Below the pieces are notes generated by a model, which worked only from the letters and a program-made list of their open reading frames with translations, did not search any database and was not told where the DNA came from. A DNA stretch of 52,220 nucleotides from positions 1 to 52,220 of the forward strand of contig CAZJAZ010000014.1 of the NCBI GenBank assembly GCA_964544305.1, read 5' to 3'. Positions 1 to 8,437 of the stretch are shown piece after piece (position 1 is the first letter of the stretch; each line of letters starts with the position of its first letter). Both the position numbers and the translations under genes were made by a program. Source of the stretch: JAFDWI01 sp964544305. GTDB taxonomy: Bacteria; Actinomycetota; Acidimicrobiia; Acidimicrobiales; Iamiaceae.

Positions 1-772
1 AAAGATAGCGAGACCTCGCGAACGCGAGCGCCTGGGACCCATTGAGCTCATGACAGCCAACGGTTGAAATATCAAGGCCAGTGTGGCTATCCCACATCGG
101 TTTGTCGAAGTACAACGAAACCCCACCCATCGCATCGACAAGGTGTTGAAAACCGACGAAGTCGACTTCGACGTAATGGTTGATGGTGAGATCAAAGGTT
201 TCTTCAACCGTTTGAATGAGCGTCGGAACCCCAATTCCGAACGCCGCGTTAATCTTGTCTTTGTGATCCTTGCCAGCAATGGGCACATAGAGGTCACGTG
301 GCAGAGACAATAAGCGTGCTGTTTTCGATGCCGGGTCGACGCGCAAGATCATGATCGTGTCGCTTCGACGACCACCTGCATCAGCATTCCCCTCGTATTG
401 GGTGGAGTCCAAGAATGCGCCCGAATTCTTTGAATTCGCGTCGATACCCTTACGAGAGTCTGATCCAACCACCAGATAGTTCTGTGGCCCTCCCGTTGCG
501 GCACTCGTCAAATCAAGGTTCAACCGGTTGATCTGACTAAGCCGCCAATTGAAATAGCCGGTGGCCACGGCAACAACAAGCAGCGCTGCCGACCCAATAG
601 CCCCAACTGAGAGGAAGGCACGTTGCGCGAACGTGCGTCGAGTGGCCCCTGCGGGGGCGCGGCGGAGCCGGCGGGAGCGATGGGGCTGATGGCGTGCCCC
701 ACGTTTGGTTTCCGATGCTGCCGCCGCGCTACCGGGCCGACGTTCAACTCCGCTGGTCTCATCGGCTTGCAT
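1..772 (-). CDS. LytR-CpsA-Psr (LCP) family protein, 3' end cut by window edge
   Basis: LCP proteins transfer lipid-linked glycopolymers (teichoic acid or arabinogalactan type) onto peptidoglycan at the outer face of the membrane. Reading from the ATG at 772, an Arg-rich cytoplasmic tail of about 50 residues precedes one membrane helix (around residues 55-75). The LCP core follows, with NYLVVGSDSR, GRRSDTIMILRVD and LSLPRDLYVPI, which are the conserved Asp/Arg pyrophosphate-binding segments, and then AFARSRYL at the window edge. 257 codons are present and the C-terminus is missing. No strong ribosome binding site is seen; an in-frame stop lies at 785-787, so the start cannot be much further upstream. 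Confidence 0.88.
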   Translation of the reverse strand, partial: MQADETSGVERRPGSAAAASETKRGARHQPHRSRRLRRAPAGATRRTFAQRAFLSVGAIGSAALLVVAVATGYFNWRLSQINRLNLDLTSAATGGPQNYLVVGSDSRKGIDANSKNSGAFLDSTQYEGNADAGGRRSDTIMILRVDPASKTARLLSLPRDLYVPIAGKDHKDKINAAFGIGVPTLIQTVEETFDLTINHYVEVDFVGFQHLVDAMGGVSLYFDKPMWDSHTGLDISTVGCHELNGSQALAFARSRYL

Positions 773-786
773 GGCCGAATCATTCT

Positions 787-822
787 ACTGGGGAAACCCC
801 CTTTCTAAGAGGTTTCCCCAGT
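787..822 (-). terminator. Hairpin after the PD40 gene
   Basis: A 12-bp perfect inverted repeat (ACTGGGGAAACC at 787-798 and GGTTTCCCCAGT at 811-822) with a 12-base loop lies 13 bases beyond the stop of the minus-strand gene ending at 836. There is no clear T-run, so it may act as a terminator without a U-tract or as a processing hairpin. Confidence 0.5.
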
Positions 823-835
823 CGAAACGGCATGG

Positions 836-1521
836 TTAGCCGGTGAACGTTGGCGTTGCTTGCGTGGCGACCGCAGGCTGGGCTTGTGAGGGCACCAACG
901 TTGTCGAAGTCACCGACAGCGTCGTCGTGGGAGCTTCGGTTGTCGTTGTTGTCTCGGGCGCGACAATCGGCTGCCAATCGGGGTAGCCCGCTTCAAGGTT
1001 CTCTTGCGGGTTCACATGCGTGACCTGCTCGATGTTTGAGCCGTCCGCGTCCATCACCATGACTTGTTCTGCGCCAGCGATCCGATCAGAGTCAAACGCA
1101 ATCTTTGTACCATCTGGGGACCAAACCGGGTTTCGGTCGCTTGAATCATCGGTCACGCTCGTGACGTTGTTGATGTTTGAGCCGTCCGCGTCCATCACCC
1201 AAATGATTTCGTTGCTCGAGTCNNNNNNNNNNNNNNNNNNNNNNNNNNNNNNNNNNNNNNNNNNNNNNNNNNNNNNNNNNNNNNNNNNNNNNNNNNNNNN
1301 NNNNNNNNNNNNNNNNNNNNNNTTTGTGGAGTGAGGCTCGCATCGCCGCTCCCATCTGGATTGATCGCGCTGAGCGCCGACGATGATTCGCCGTTCATCA
1401 CTTGATAGACGAGCTTGCCGTTCTCTCCTGGGAACGTTGCCCCGGCCCCGCCCACGCCCGCAAACCAGCTTGCGGCGACCACGACACCGCTCGTCGCTAT
1501 CGCTCCGACCATTTTCTTCAT
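836..1521 (-). CDS. Secreted PD40/TolB-like beta-propeller protein, interrupted by assembly gap
   Basis: The protein starts at the ATG at 1521 (GGAG about 7 bases upstream) with a signal peptide ending near GVGGAGA. PD40/WD40-like repeats follow: MDADGSNI appears twice, with NPVWSPDGTKIAFDSDR between, the signature of TolB-type propellers. The C-terminal tail is Thr/Pro-rich (TTTTTEAPTTT...), typical of secreted actinobacterial proteins. A run of 100 N at 1223-1322 sits in the middle and the frames on its two sides do not match, so the gap length is a placeholder and the true repeat number is unknown. The function is unknown beyond a likely protein- or ligand-binding role outside the cell. 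Confidence 0.75.
1223..1322. other. Assembly gap of 100 N
   Basis: Exactly 100 N, the conventional placeholder for a scaffold gap of unknown length. It falls within the repeat region of the PD40 gene, where near-identical repeats (MDADGSNI) would be expected to break an assembly. Confidence 0.98.
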
Positions 1522-1612
1522 TTCCGCTCCAGTACCGTTGATTTCCGCATACCTCACTTTGAGGTGCACAAACACTAGTGGAAGAAATGAACCGGCACAG
1601 CGCAAAAACGGT

Positions 1613-2842
1613 TCAACGTGGTTCGCGTGGCAAACCCAGGACTCGTTCGGAAACGATGTTGCGTTGGATCTGGGCGGTGCCACCCCAAATGGTTTCAGAC
1701 CGAGAGAAAAAGAATGACACCTGCATCGGTGAGGCCGGGTAGACCCGTGCTTGGGAACGTCGCCCCACCCCGGCAATGAACTCATCGTCACTTGAGCCGG
1801 TGAGAATCTGGCCTTCCATGCCCAATACATCGAGGCCAAGTTCCATGGTGTCGCGATGTGTTTCGGACCAAATCATCTTATTCATCGCACCCAGGGCAGA
1901 CACGCCCGCGTCTTTTTTGCCGCTCACCGTGGCCGACAGAGTACGAAGACCATTGACGCGCATGATTTGAATTCGGGACCACTGTTGGATGATGCGCTGC
2001 CGGATGATCGGGTCGTTAATGCAGCCATTCTCACGAGCAATGGCAATGATCTGGTCAAGTTCTTTCGCGAACCGTCGGTACCCGGTCGTCGCAGAAGTAC
2101 CACGTTCAAAACCCAACGTCGTCATTGCGACTTTCCAGCCGTTGTTGACGCCACCGACGACATTTTCTTTCGGACAACGTGCATCGGTGAAAAACACTTC
2201 ATTGAACTCTGCCGAACCATCGGGCTGGACAATCGGGCGCACCTCAATACCGGGCTGCTTCATCGGCACCAGCAGGTACGAAATCCCTTTGTGTTTGGGA
2301 GCATCAGGGTCAGTGCGTGCCAGAACGAAGCAGTAATCGGCGTACTGGGCTTGCGTCGTCCACACTTTCTGACCATTGATCACCCATTCGTCGCCGTCAA
2401 GTTCAGCCTTTGTCGACAGTGAGGCGAGATCAGAACCCGCGTTCGGTTCTGAGAAACCTTGGCACCAAGAAATTTCGCCTTTCAAGATCCCCGGAATGAA
2501 CTGGCGCTTTTGCTCCTCGGTTCCCCATTGCAAGATGGTCGGCCCGACGAGCGTGTCGCCAAAGAAATCAGCACGCATTGGGGCATGCGCCCGTGCGAAC
2601 TCCTCAGCCAAGACGACGTTCTGCATAATCGAGAGCCCTTTGCCGCCGTACTCAGTTGGCCACGACGCACAGATCCAGCCTCCTTCGTGCAACGTGCGAA
2701 TCCACGCGCTATCGAACTCGGCACGCTCCGCGGAGGTCAGTTCAAAACCCTCGTCAAACCACCCGTTGGGCAGGTTTTCGACCAGCCACGCTCGAATCTC
2801 TACCCGGAATGCTTCTGCATCGCTGGGATACGTCAGATCCAT
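1613..2842 (-). CDS. Acyl-CoA dehydrogenase
   Basis: A 409-residue FAD enzyme of the acyl-CoA dehydrogenase family, catalysing alpha-beta dehydrogenation of an acyl-CoA and passing electrons to ETF. Family features are WCQGFSEPNAGSDLASL in the FAD/substrate region, the helical C-terminal domain, and the C-terminal ETIWGGTAQIQRNIVSERVLGLPR that contacts FAD. The N-terminus (MDLTYPSDAEAF) is typical of the actinobacterial FadE group, several members of which act on sterol side chains or other bulky acyl-CoAs. It lies 21 bases after the lipoprotein gene on the same strand, so it may be the last gene of the P450-UDG-lipoprotein unit. The exact substrate cannot be told from sequence. Confidence 0.9.
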   Translation of the reverse strand: MDLTYPSDAEAFRVEIRAWLVENLPNGWFDEGFELTSAERAEFDSAWIRTLHEGGWICASWPTEYGGKGLSIMQNVVLAEEFARAHAPMRADFFGDTLVGPTILQWGTEEQKRQFIPGILKGEISWCQGFSEPNAGSDLASLSTKAELDGDEWVINGQKVWTTQAQYADYCFVLARTDPDAPKHKGISYLLVPMKQPGIEVRPIVQPDGSAEFNEVFFTDARCPKENVVGGVNNGWKVAMTTLGFERGTSATTGYRRFAKELDQIIAIARENGCINDPIIRQRIIQQWSRIQIMRVNGLRTLSATVSGKKDAGVSALGAMNKMIWSETHRDTMELGLDVLGMEGQILTGSSDDEFIAGVGRRSQARVYPASPMQVSFFFSRSETIWGGTAQIQRNIVSERVLGLPREPR

Positions 2843-2863
2843 GATGGCCTCTTTCCGCCTGAA

Positions 2864-3301
2864 CTAGTTATTGCCGACGTAGGGTCCGGCAAGGTCCTTG
2901 TTGACCTTGGCTTTGCAGGTCTTTTGAAACGAAGTGAACTTTGGAATCAGTTTGTCAATCGCATTGGCCGGATTCGTCGGATCTTCCCGAATTTTTGCCT
3001 GCGCACCTTTGAACTCATCAAAGGAAATACCGGCCTTGTCATCGGACATTTCGTCATAGAGACACGTGCACAAGGTGCGGTGCCGCACCGCATCTGGATC
3101 TTTGGTTTCCCCTTTGGGGGTAAAACCGGTCATGCAACCCTCAACGAAATTGTCGCGTACTTTGTCGCTGTAGCCGGTGGGATCGCGTTGGCCCACGCAA
3201 GCACTGGTGAGCACGACCAGCAACATGGTCAACACGACAAGCGGTGCGATTCGACACGACACGCCCGAACGTGGGCACAAAGTTGGCCTTGCAAGCATCA
3301 T
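2864..3301 (-). CDS. Putative lipoprotein
   Basis: 145 residues. A hydrophobic segment leads to the lipobox LTSAC, so the mature protein is probably lipid-anchored outside the membrane. Four further Cys lie in the mature part (GCMTGF, LCTC, KTCKAK), possibly forming disulfides. The ATG at 3301 overlaps the uracil-DNA glycosylase stop (ATGA), suggesting translational coupling. An in-frame GTG at codon 14 would give a shorter, more typical signal peptide. No family recognised. Confidence 0.7.
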   Translation of the reverse strand: MMLARPTLCPRSGVSCRIAPLVVLTMLLVVLTSACVGQRDPTGYSDKVRDNFVEGCMTGFTPKGETKDPDAVRHRTLCTCLYDEMSDDKAGISFDEFKGAQAKIREDPTNPANAIDKLIPKFTSFQKTCKAKVNKDLAGPYVGNN

Positions 3302-4008
3302 TCCACACTACCGATCGTCGGAAAACCGTCGGGAATCGACGCGAGTTCCTTGGCTCGCCCAAACAGACGATCGATCATGACGGGGGTCAGACGGCCGGTG
3401 AACGTGTTTTGCTGTGACACGTGGTAACAGCCAAGCAACGTTCGACCTACACCCAAGGCAACTTCGACACCATGTCCGAACTTTGGGCGAGGTTGCACAC
3501 CAAAACGACGGGCAATGATGTCAAAGCCAAATCCACCGAGCGCCACGATCACCTGCCAATCAAGCGTTGCAAGTTCTTCTGTGAGAAACGGGGCGCAGGT
3601 ATCACGTTCGTCAACGGTGGGCTTGTTGTGTGGTGGCGCGCATTTGACCGGCGATGTCACCCACACTCCGCGCAATGCCAAACCATCGTCACGGGAGGTT
3701 GCCACTGGCTGCGATGCCAACCCACATCGGTACATCGAGGCATACAGGAAATCACCCGACCGGTCACCGGTGAACATGCGCCCGGTGCGGTTCGCACCAT
3801 GGGCAGCCGGGGCGAGGCCCACAACAACAATTCGAGCATTTGGATCGCCAAAACCGGGAACACCTCGACCCCAATAGGTTTCGGTTGCGAACGCCGCTCG
3901 TTTGACCGTTGCCACTTCCTCGCGCCACGCAACCAGGCGTGGACAGGCTCGGCACTCGCTTACTCGTCTTGCAAGGCGTTCGAGTGCTTGACTTCGCTCG
4001 TCGCTCAT
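3298..4008 (-). CDS. Uracil-DNA glycosylase, family 5 (UdgB type)
   Basis: A 236-residue Fe-S uracil-DNA glycosylase that removes uracil, and in family 5 also some other deaminated bases, from DNA. The sequence shows motif A GLAPAAHGANRTG (residues 64-76), followed by FTGDRSGDFLY, and the C-terminal motif HVSQQNTFTGRLT (196-208). Four Cys at 19, 22, 123 and 138 fit the [4Fe-4S] ligands. The Ala residues in motif A in place of the Asp/Asn of families 1 and 4 are characteristic of family 5. It overlaps the P450 gene by 4 bases upstream and the lipoprotein gene by 4 downstream. Confidence 0.9.
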   Translation of the reverse strand: MSDERSQALERLARRVSECRACPRLVAWREEVATVKRAAFATETYWGRGVPGFGDPNARIVVVGLAPAAHGANRTGRMFTGDRSGDFLYASMYRCGLASQPVATSRDDGLALRGVWVTSPVKCAPPHNKPTVDERDTCAPFLTEELATLDWQVIVALGGFGFDIIARRFGVQPRPKFGHGVEVALGVGRTLLGCYHVSQQNTFTGRLTPVMIDRLFGRAKELASIPDGFPTIGSVE

Positions 4009-5186
4009 GCTCGAGGACCCGGATCAACGGGCAACTTTGCTCGACGGCGCACATAGTTTCCTTGCGCGAACGTCCCATGAACCTCATCGACGACAAGTTT
4101 TGGAAAGCACGTCACGAGTTCTTCGAGGGTGATGCGGACTTCGAGTCGAGCAGCGGCCGCCCCTAAACAATGATGTGCGCCGGAGCCAAAGGCCAACATG
4201 CGACGGATCGATCGATTCGACTCAAATGCATCTGCGCCATCACCGAATTCGTGTGGATCGCGGTTTGCGGCGCCATAACACAACAAGACCTTGTGCCCGG
4301 TAGGAATGACTCGCCCGTGGAGGCTCACGTCTTCGGTTGTCGTGCGGGCCAGCCCTTGAACGGGACTCACGAGGCGTGCCAGTTCGTCTACAACGTCGGT
4401 GGAAATTGCTCCAGGCGTTGGTTGTGTGGAAAGGATTTCTGTTCCCCCGGCTATGAGCCCTGCGGCGGTGTCGTTGCCACCGGCGACCATGGTGAAAGCG
4501 AATCCCAATACTTGTGCGGCGGGAACCTCGGGCTCGGTTTGGACCAGCATCGAAATGAGGTCGGAGCCCGGATGTGTTCGGCGCTCATCAATCAGTGCGG
4601 CAAAGTAGCCGACAAGTTCGCTTAGGCGTGCACCAGCGAGTGCGACATCACCCAACGCGTTTGCTTCGACTATGGCTTCGGTCCAATCACCAAACTTTTC
4701 TCGGTCGACCTCGGGTACGCCAAGAAAGTGCGCGACGACAAAATTTGCAACCGGCAGTGCAAGGGTGGCGACGAGATCAACCACCTCGCCGTTCTCCCAC
4801 GCATCAAGGCGTTCATTCACAAACGATCGAATGAGCGATTCGATTTCTGCGACCTTTCGAGGCGTCATGGCACGGGCGACGATGCGCCGAAATGCCGTGT
4901 GTTCCGGAGGGTCAAGCATCACCATGGGAGCAATAGCGTCAAGGCCAATCTTTTCTCGTTCACCATAGGTAAAGGTCAAACCTTGGGCTGATGAGAACCG
5001 GCGGTGATCCCGTGCCGCCGCGTAGACGTCGTCGAAGCGGGTGAGCACCCAGTAGCGGCCATCCTCAACAAAGTGGACCGGATCACGCGTCTGTAACGCA
5101 CGGTACATCGGATACGGGTTGCTCCACGTTGCTCCCGAACGTGGCACATACACCGCCACCTCGTCATGGTGTCCTTGGCTGTTCAC
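4005..5186 (-). CDS. Cytochrome P450
   Basis: A 393-residue soluble bacterial P450. Visible features are the I-helix oxygen-activation motif AGGNDT (235-240), the ExxR pair E268/R271, and the heme-binding loop LAFGSGAHHCLG with the axial Cys340. The usual ExxR-to-heme spacing is preserved, so it should be active. Electrons would come from a ferredoxin/reductase pair that is not encoded beside it. It is the first gene of the UDG-lipoprotein-FadE block. Being followed by an acyl-CoA dehydrogenase fits lipid or sterol oxidation, but the substrate is unknown. Confidence 0.92.
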   Translation of the reverse strand: MNSQGHHDEVAVYVPRSGATWSNPYPMYRALQTRDPVHFVEDGRYWVLTRFDDVYAAARDHRRFSSAQGLTFTYGEREKIGLDAIAPMVMLDPPEHTAFRRIVARAMTPRKVAEIESLIRSFVNERLDAWENGEVVDLVATLALPVANFVVAHFLGVPEVDREKFGDWTEAIVEANALGDVALAGARLSELVGYFAALIDERRTHPGSDLISMLVQTEPEVPAAQVLGFAFTMVAGGNDTAAGLIAGGTEILSTQPTPGAISTDVVDELARLVSPVQGLARTTTEDVSLHGRVIPTGHKVLLCYGAANRDPHEFGDGADAFESNRSIRRMLAFGSGAHHCLGAAAARLEVRITLEELVTCFPKLVVDEVHGTFAQGNYVRRRAKLPVDPGPRA

Positions 5187-5222
5187 TGCGTTGAACGTAG
5201 CAGTGCGTGAGGTGGAAATGCG

Positions 5223-5266
5223 CGGGTGGTGGCCGCAAAAGAGTCGGGAATAGCGGCCACCACCCG
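5223..5266. repeat. 14-bp perfect inverted repeat in the divergent intergenic region
   Basis: CGGGTGGTGGCCGC at 5223-5236 is repeated in inverted form at 5253-5266, separated by 16 bases. It lies upstream of both the P450 gene (start 5186) and the divergent gene at 5413, so it may be a regulator operator or a 5' UTR hairpin for the P450 transcript. No T-run follows on either strand. Confidence 0.6.
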
Positions 5267-5373
5267 TGCGTCCCTACCTGTCACTCCCTCATTGACTTCC
5301 TCAGGGCTTGGAGGATGCTAAGCATTCAACTCGATGAGCTGACGTGCAACAAGGGTGAGAACCGTAAGATAGA

Positions 5374-5401
5374 TTGACTATCCGGCAAGATCTGGTATAC
5401 A
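5374..5401 (+). promoter_or_regulatory. Consensus-like sigma-70-type promoter for the receiver-like gene
   Basis: TTGACT at 5374-5379 and TATACA at 5396-5401 are spaced by 16 bases, with TGG directly before the -10 (extended -10 form). Transcription would start at about 5408-5413, right at the GTG codon at 5413, indicating a leaderless mRNA. Confidence 0.7.
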
Positions 5402-5412
5402 ATCGGGGCCTC

Positions 5413-6171
5413 GTGCAAGATCTACGGATTCTGATTGTATCTGCGCTCGGACACGTCATCCAGCCGGTCCTTGCGGCACGCTACCCAGAAGGGCGCGTCG
5501 TCGTCGCCCGATCCCCAGACGAACTCCAACACGCGCTCGAATCACATCCCCGGTTTGATCTGGCGTTCGTTGACCTGCTCTGGCATGACCGCGCACTTGA
5601 ATGGCGCTTCGACGGACTCGACGCATTGACGATGTTGTACGAGCGCGATCGCACCACCCCTGCGGTCTGCACGATCCAAGGCGAACAAGCCGAGGACGAC
5701 CATCTCGCCGAAGCACTCGATCGCACCACCTTTCCCGCGGTCGTTGGCGTTACGGAGAAAGCCGTCCTCGCCTCACACATCGGCGGAGTCGTCGACGCCG
5801 TTGCCCTTTCTCAACCAATACCCGTTGTAGCTCGGCCAGTTACCCACGAGGGCCCCGCGTTACACACGTATTTCGCACGTGGCCGGGGTCGAACCGCCGG
5901 CACACTTGCCGCCGCGGTTGCAACCGGGCGAGCCGACCGATACGAACAACTCGCTTCGCTCGCCCACTTCGCCCCAGATACGGCGAACAAGCTGACGAGT
6001 TACCTTGCCCCACTGCTCCTTGCCCGCAACGACGTACCTCCCGGCACGCCAATTACGCAGAGTGTCGTGTACCGCTGGTGTGGTGAACGTTCGCATTATT
6101 TGTTGAGCTGGGCACGACGGAATATCCCAACGAACATTGACTTTGCACGATGGGATCCAACCACAAAGTAA
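5413..6171 (+). CDS. Atypical response-regulator-like protein
   Basis: 252 residues from the GTG at 5413. A TTG at 5374 would also open the frame, but it is the -35 box of the promoter. The N-terminal 120 residues resemble a CheY-like receiver: beta-strand RILIVSA, a putative phospho-acceptor Asp in FDLAFVDLLWHD, and TPAVCTIQ at the position of the conserved Thr/Ser strand. The acidic pair normally after the first strand is absent (SALGH), so phosphorylation may be lost or non-canonical. The C-terminal 80 residues are helical, with LTSYLAPLLLARNDV and YRWCGERSHYLLSWARR, compatible with a DNA-binding domain, but no named family is recognised. It lies 10 bases before the phosphatase gene. Confidence 0.6.
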   Translation: MQDLRILIVSALGHVIQPVLAARYPEGRVVVARSPDELQHALESHPRFDLAFVDLLWHDRALEWRFDGLDALTMLYERDRTTPAVCTIQGEQAEDDHLAEALDRTTFPAVVGVTEKAVLASHIGGVVDAVALSQPIPVVARPVTHEGPALHTYFARGRGRTAGTLAAAVATGRADRYEQLASLAHFAPDTANKLTSYLAPLLLARNDVPPGTPITQSVVYRWCGERSHYLLSWARRNIPTNIDFARWDPTTK

Positions 6172-6181
6172 CTTGCCTTTC

Positions 6182-6781
6182 ATGGCCCCGACCACCGTTT
6201 TGCTCGTGCGTCACGGCACCACGCCGACAACGGGCACCGTCTTGCCCGGACGCACGCCAGGGTTGCGTCTCGCCCCGCTTGGTGTCACCCAAGCAAACAC
6301 GGTTGCCTCACGCATTGGTGCGACCGGTGAGGTAACCGCGGTATACGCCTCACCACTCCAACGCACACGTCAAACCGCGACTCCCATCGCCAAAGCGTGC
6401 GGCGTCACCGTGACACACAACCGTGGCCTCATCGAATGTGATTTCGGTGAGTGGACCGGCAAACGCATCGCCACGTTGTCAAAGAAACCCGAATGGCAAA
6501 TCGTGCAACGATCCCCCAGCCAATTCACGTTTCCCGGCGGTGAATCGTTCGTTGCGATGCAAGCCCGCATCGTTTCGACGTTGTCAGCCCTGTGTGCCAA
6601 TCACCCCGGTGAAACCATTGTGGCCGTCTCGCATGCCGACGTTATCAAAGCCGCCACGGCGGCCGCACTTGGCACACCGCTCGACCTGTTTCAACGCATC
6701 GTTATTGCCCCATGCTCGGTCACGACAATTCGCTACCACACTCACAGCATCGAAGTACTCGGCGTGAATCACACGCAATGA
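6182..6781 (+). CDS. Histidine phosphatase family protein (MSMEG_4193-like)
   Basis: A 199-residue protein of the phosphoglycerate-mutase/histidine phosphatase superfamily. The catalytic motif LLVRHGTT carries the phospho-accepting His near the N-terminus. SPLQRTRQTA, the acid/base ECDFGEWTG and the late His in AVSHADVIKAA complete the active site. In Actinobacteria this subgroup is regularly encoded next to a SCO1664-family gene, as here, with an ATGA overlap. The substrate is unknown. The start at 6182 was chosen because the frame before it lacks family similarity. Confidence 0.85.
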   Translation: MAPTTVLLVRHGTTPTTGTVLPGRTPGLRLAPLGVTQANTVASRIGATGEVTAVYASPLQRTRQTATPIAKACGVTVTHNRGLIECDFGEWTGKRIATLSKKPEWQIVQRSPSQFTFPGGESFVAMQARIVSTLSALCANHPGETIVAVSHADVIKAATAAALGTPLDLFQRIVIAPCSVTTIRYHTHSIEVLGVNHTQ

Positions 6782-7443
6782 GCGAAATAACGATCGTTGG
6801 GCGAGTGCCGTGGAGTTCTAATGCAACGTTTCTTGTTGAAGGCGCAGACGGCAATCGTGGCATCTACAAGCCAGAGCGTGGCGAGCTCCCCCTCGGGGAC
6901 TTTCCACCGGGCATTTGGCGACGCGAGATCGCAGCGTACGAACTCGCGCGTGCGCTTGGCTGGGACTGCATCCCACCAACCCGCGCAAGCGACGGACCAC
7001 TCGGCATCGGTTCTGTGCAACAGTTCATCGAGACCGACTACGCCGAGCATTACTTCACCATGCTCGACGCAAACGATTCCGACATTAACGACCAGTTACG
7101 CCGCATCGCGGTGTTTGACCTCATTGCCAACAACACCGATCGCAAAGCCGGCCACTGCCTCATCGACCGGAACAGCCACGTGTGGGCTATTGACAACGCG
7201 CTGTGTTTTCACCGTCACGACAAACTCCGCACGGTGATTTGGGATTTTGCAGGTCAGCGAATTCGCGCACCATTCGTTGACGACATCTGTCGATTCCTTG
7301 ACGAAGGGATTGACGAATCACTCGCCCGTTGGCTCAGCGATCACGAAAACGACGCGCTCATTGCACGCGCCCACAACGTGGTGCGTGCCGGAACCTATCC
7401 GCATGACGACAGCGGGTATCGCTACCCGTGGCCGCTTATCTAG
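6778..7443 (+). CDS. SCO1664 family protein (PI3/4-kinase-like fold)
   Basis: A 221-residue actinobacterial protein of the SCO1664 family, distantly related to phosphatidylinositol 3/4-kinase-like and HipA-like catalytic folds. Kinase-like elements are GIYKPERGELPL (nucleotide-binding Lys), FDLIANNTDRKAGHCL (catalytic loop Asp/Asn) and WAIDNALCF (metal-binding Asp). Its start overlaps the upstream phosphatase stop by 4 bases, so the two are probably co-expressed. The physiological role is not established. It ends 8 bases from the convergent etfA. Confidence 0.82.
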   Translation: MSEITIVGRVPWSSNATFLVEGADGNRGIYKPERGELPLGDFPPGIWRREIAAYELARALGWDCIPPTRASDGPLGIGSVQQFIETDYAEHYFTMLDANDSDINDQLRRIAVFDLIANNTDRKAGHCLIDRNSHVWAIDNALCFHRHDKLRTVIWDFAGQRIRAPFVDDICRFLDEGIDESLARWLSDHENDALIARAHNVVRAGTYPHDDSGYRYPWPLI

Positions 7444-7450
7444 AAAAAAT

Positions 7451-8419
7451 TCAACCGCGCGCTTGGAGCGCTTCGATCAACTTTGGAAGCACTTTGTGCA
7501 CGTCCCCGACGATGCCCAGATCGGCCACACCGAAAATCGGTGCTTCCTCGTCCTTGTTGACGGCGATGATGTTCTTCGAGCCCTTCATCCCCACGAGGTG
7601 CTGCGTGGCACCAGAAATACCACAGGCCAAATACACGGTCGGCTTGACGACCTTGCCGGTTTGGCCAACCTGGTACGCATAGGGCACCCAGCCAGCGTCC
7701 ACAATTGCACGCGACGCACCCGGGGCTCCACTAAGCAGCTTGGCGAGCGTTTCGATCATTTCGTACTTGTCGGCTTCGCCCAGACCACGACCACCCGACA
7801 CGACAATGTCCGCTTCGTCAAGCTTGGGTCCGGTTGACTCTTCAACGTGACGTTGGGTCACTCTCGCGCCACCCAGGGCGTCTGCCGGAACCTCAAGTGC
7901 CACCACACTTGCCGCGTCGCCACCGCTTTCAGCGGCTGCGAACGACTTCGGGCGAACCAACACCAGGGCAGGTCCTTCACCGGTGAAGGTGGTTGACACA
8001 TTGGTCGTGCCACCAAAGACCGGCGTTAATGCCACCACTTTGCCATCCGCAACCGAAAGGTCAACGTTGTTTGACAACAGCGGACGATCAAGTTTGGCTG
8101 ACAAGCGACCAGCCACGTCACGCCCATCTGGAGTGGTGCCAAAGAGAATCGCATCTGGACCTTCGCCTGCATTCACCTTTGCAGCGATCGCCGCGGCAAG
8201 CGGAATCCCCACAAGTGCACCATTCAGATCACCGGTCGCAAGCACGCTTGTTGCACCATTAGCACCAAGCACGCCCGCAATTGCGTCAGCGTCACCACCG
8301 GCGTACACCGCTTCAACCGTGTCGCCAAGATCGCGAGCTTTCGCAAGCAATTCAAGGGTAATGGTGGCAACTTTGCCATCCAGCGCTTCAGCGTGGACCC
8401 AAATCTTAGAAACAGTCAT
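7451..8419 (-). CDS. etfA: Electron transfer flavoprotein alpha subunit
   Basis: 322 residues, the normal length for EtfA. The C-terminal FAD domain is conserved: VVSGGRGLG, SRAIVDAGWVPYAYQVGQTGKVVKPTVY, CGISGATQHLVGMKGSKNIIAVNKDEEAPIF. With EtfB it accepts electrons from acyl-CoA dehydrogenases and delivers them to ETF:quinone oxidoreductase. It is much closer to canonical EtfA than the divergent copy at 37233-38219, so this is the housekeeping pair. It follows etfB by 18 bases. Confidence 0.95.
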   Translation of the reverse strand: MTVSKIWVHAEALDGKVATITLELLAKARDLGDTVEAVYAGGDADAIAGVLGANGATSVLATGDLNGALVGIPLAAAIAAKVNAGEGPDAILFGTTPDGRDVAGRLSAKLDRPLLSNNVDLSVADGKVVALTPVFGGTTNVSTTFTGEGPALVLVRPKSFAAAESGGDAASVVALEVPADALGGARVTQRHVEESTGPKLDEADIVVSGGRGLGEADKYEMIETLAKLLSGAPGASRAIVDAGWVPYAYQVGQTGKVVKPTVYLACGISGATQHLVGMKGSKNIIAVNKDEEAPIFGVADLGIVGDVHKVLPKLIEALQARG

Positions 8420-8437
8420 TGTGTATCAGGCCCTTTC

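Noticed and set aside
2459..3427. 322-codon plus-strand open frame opposite the acyl-CoA dehydrogenase and lipoprotein
   Set aside because: Antisense to an acyl-CoA dehydrogenase with clear motifs; no ribosome site and no recognisable domain.
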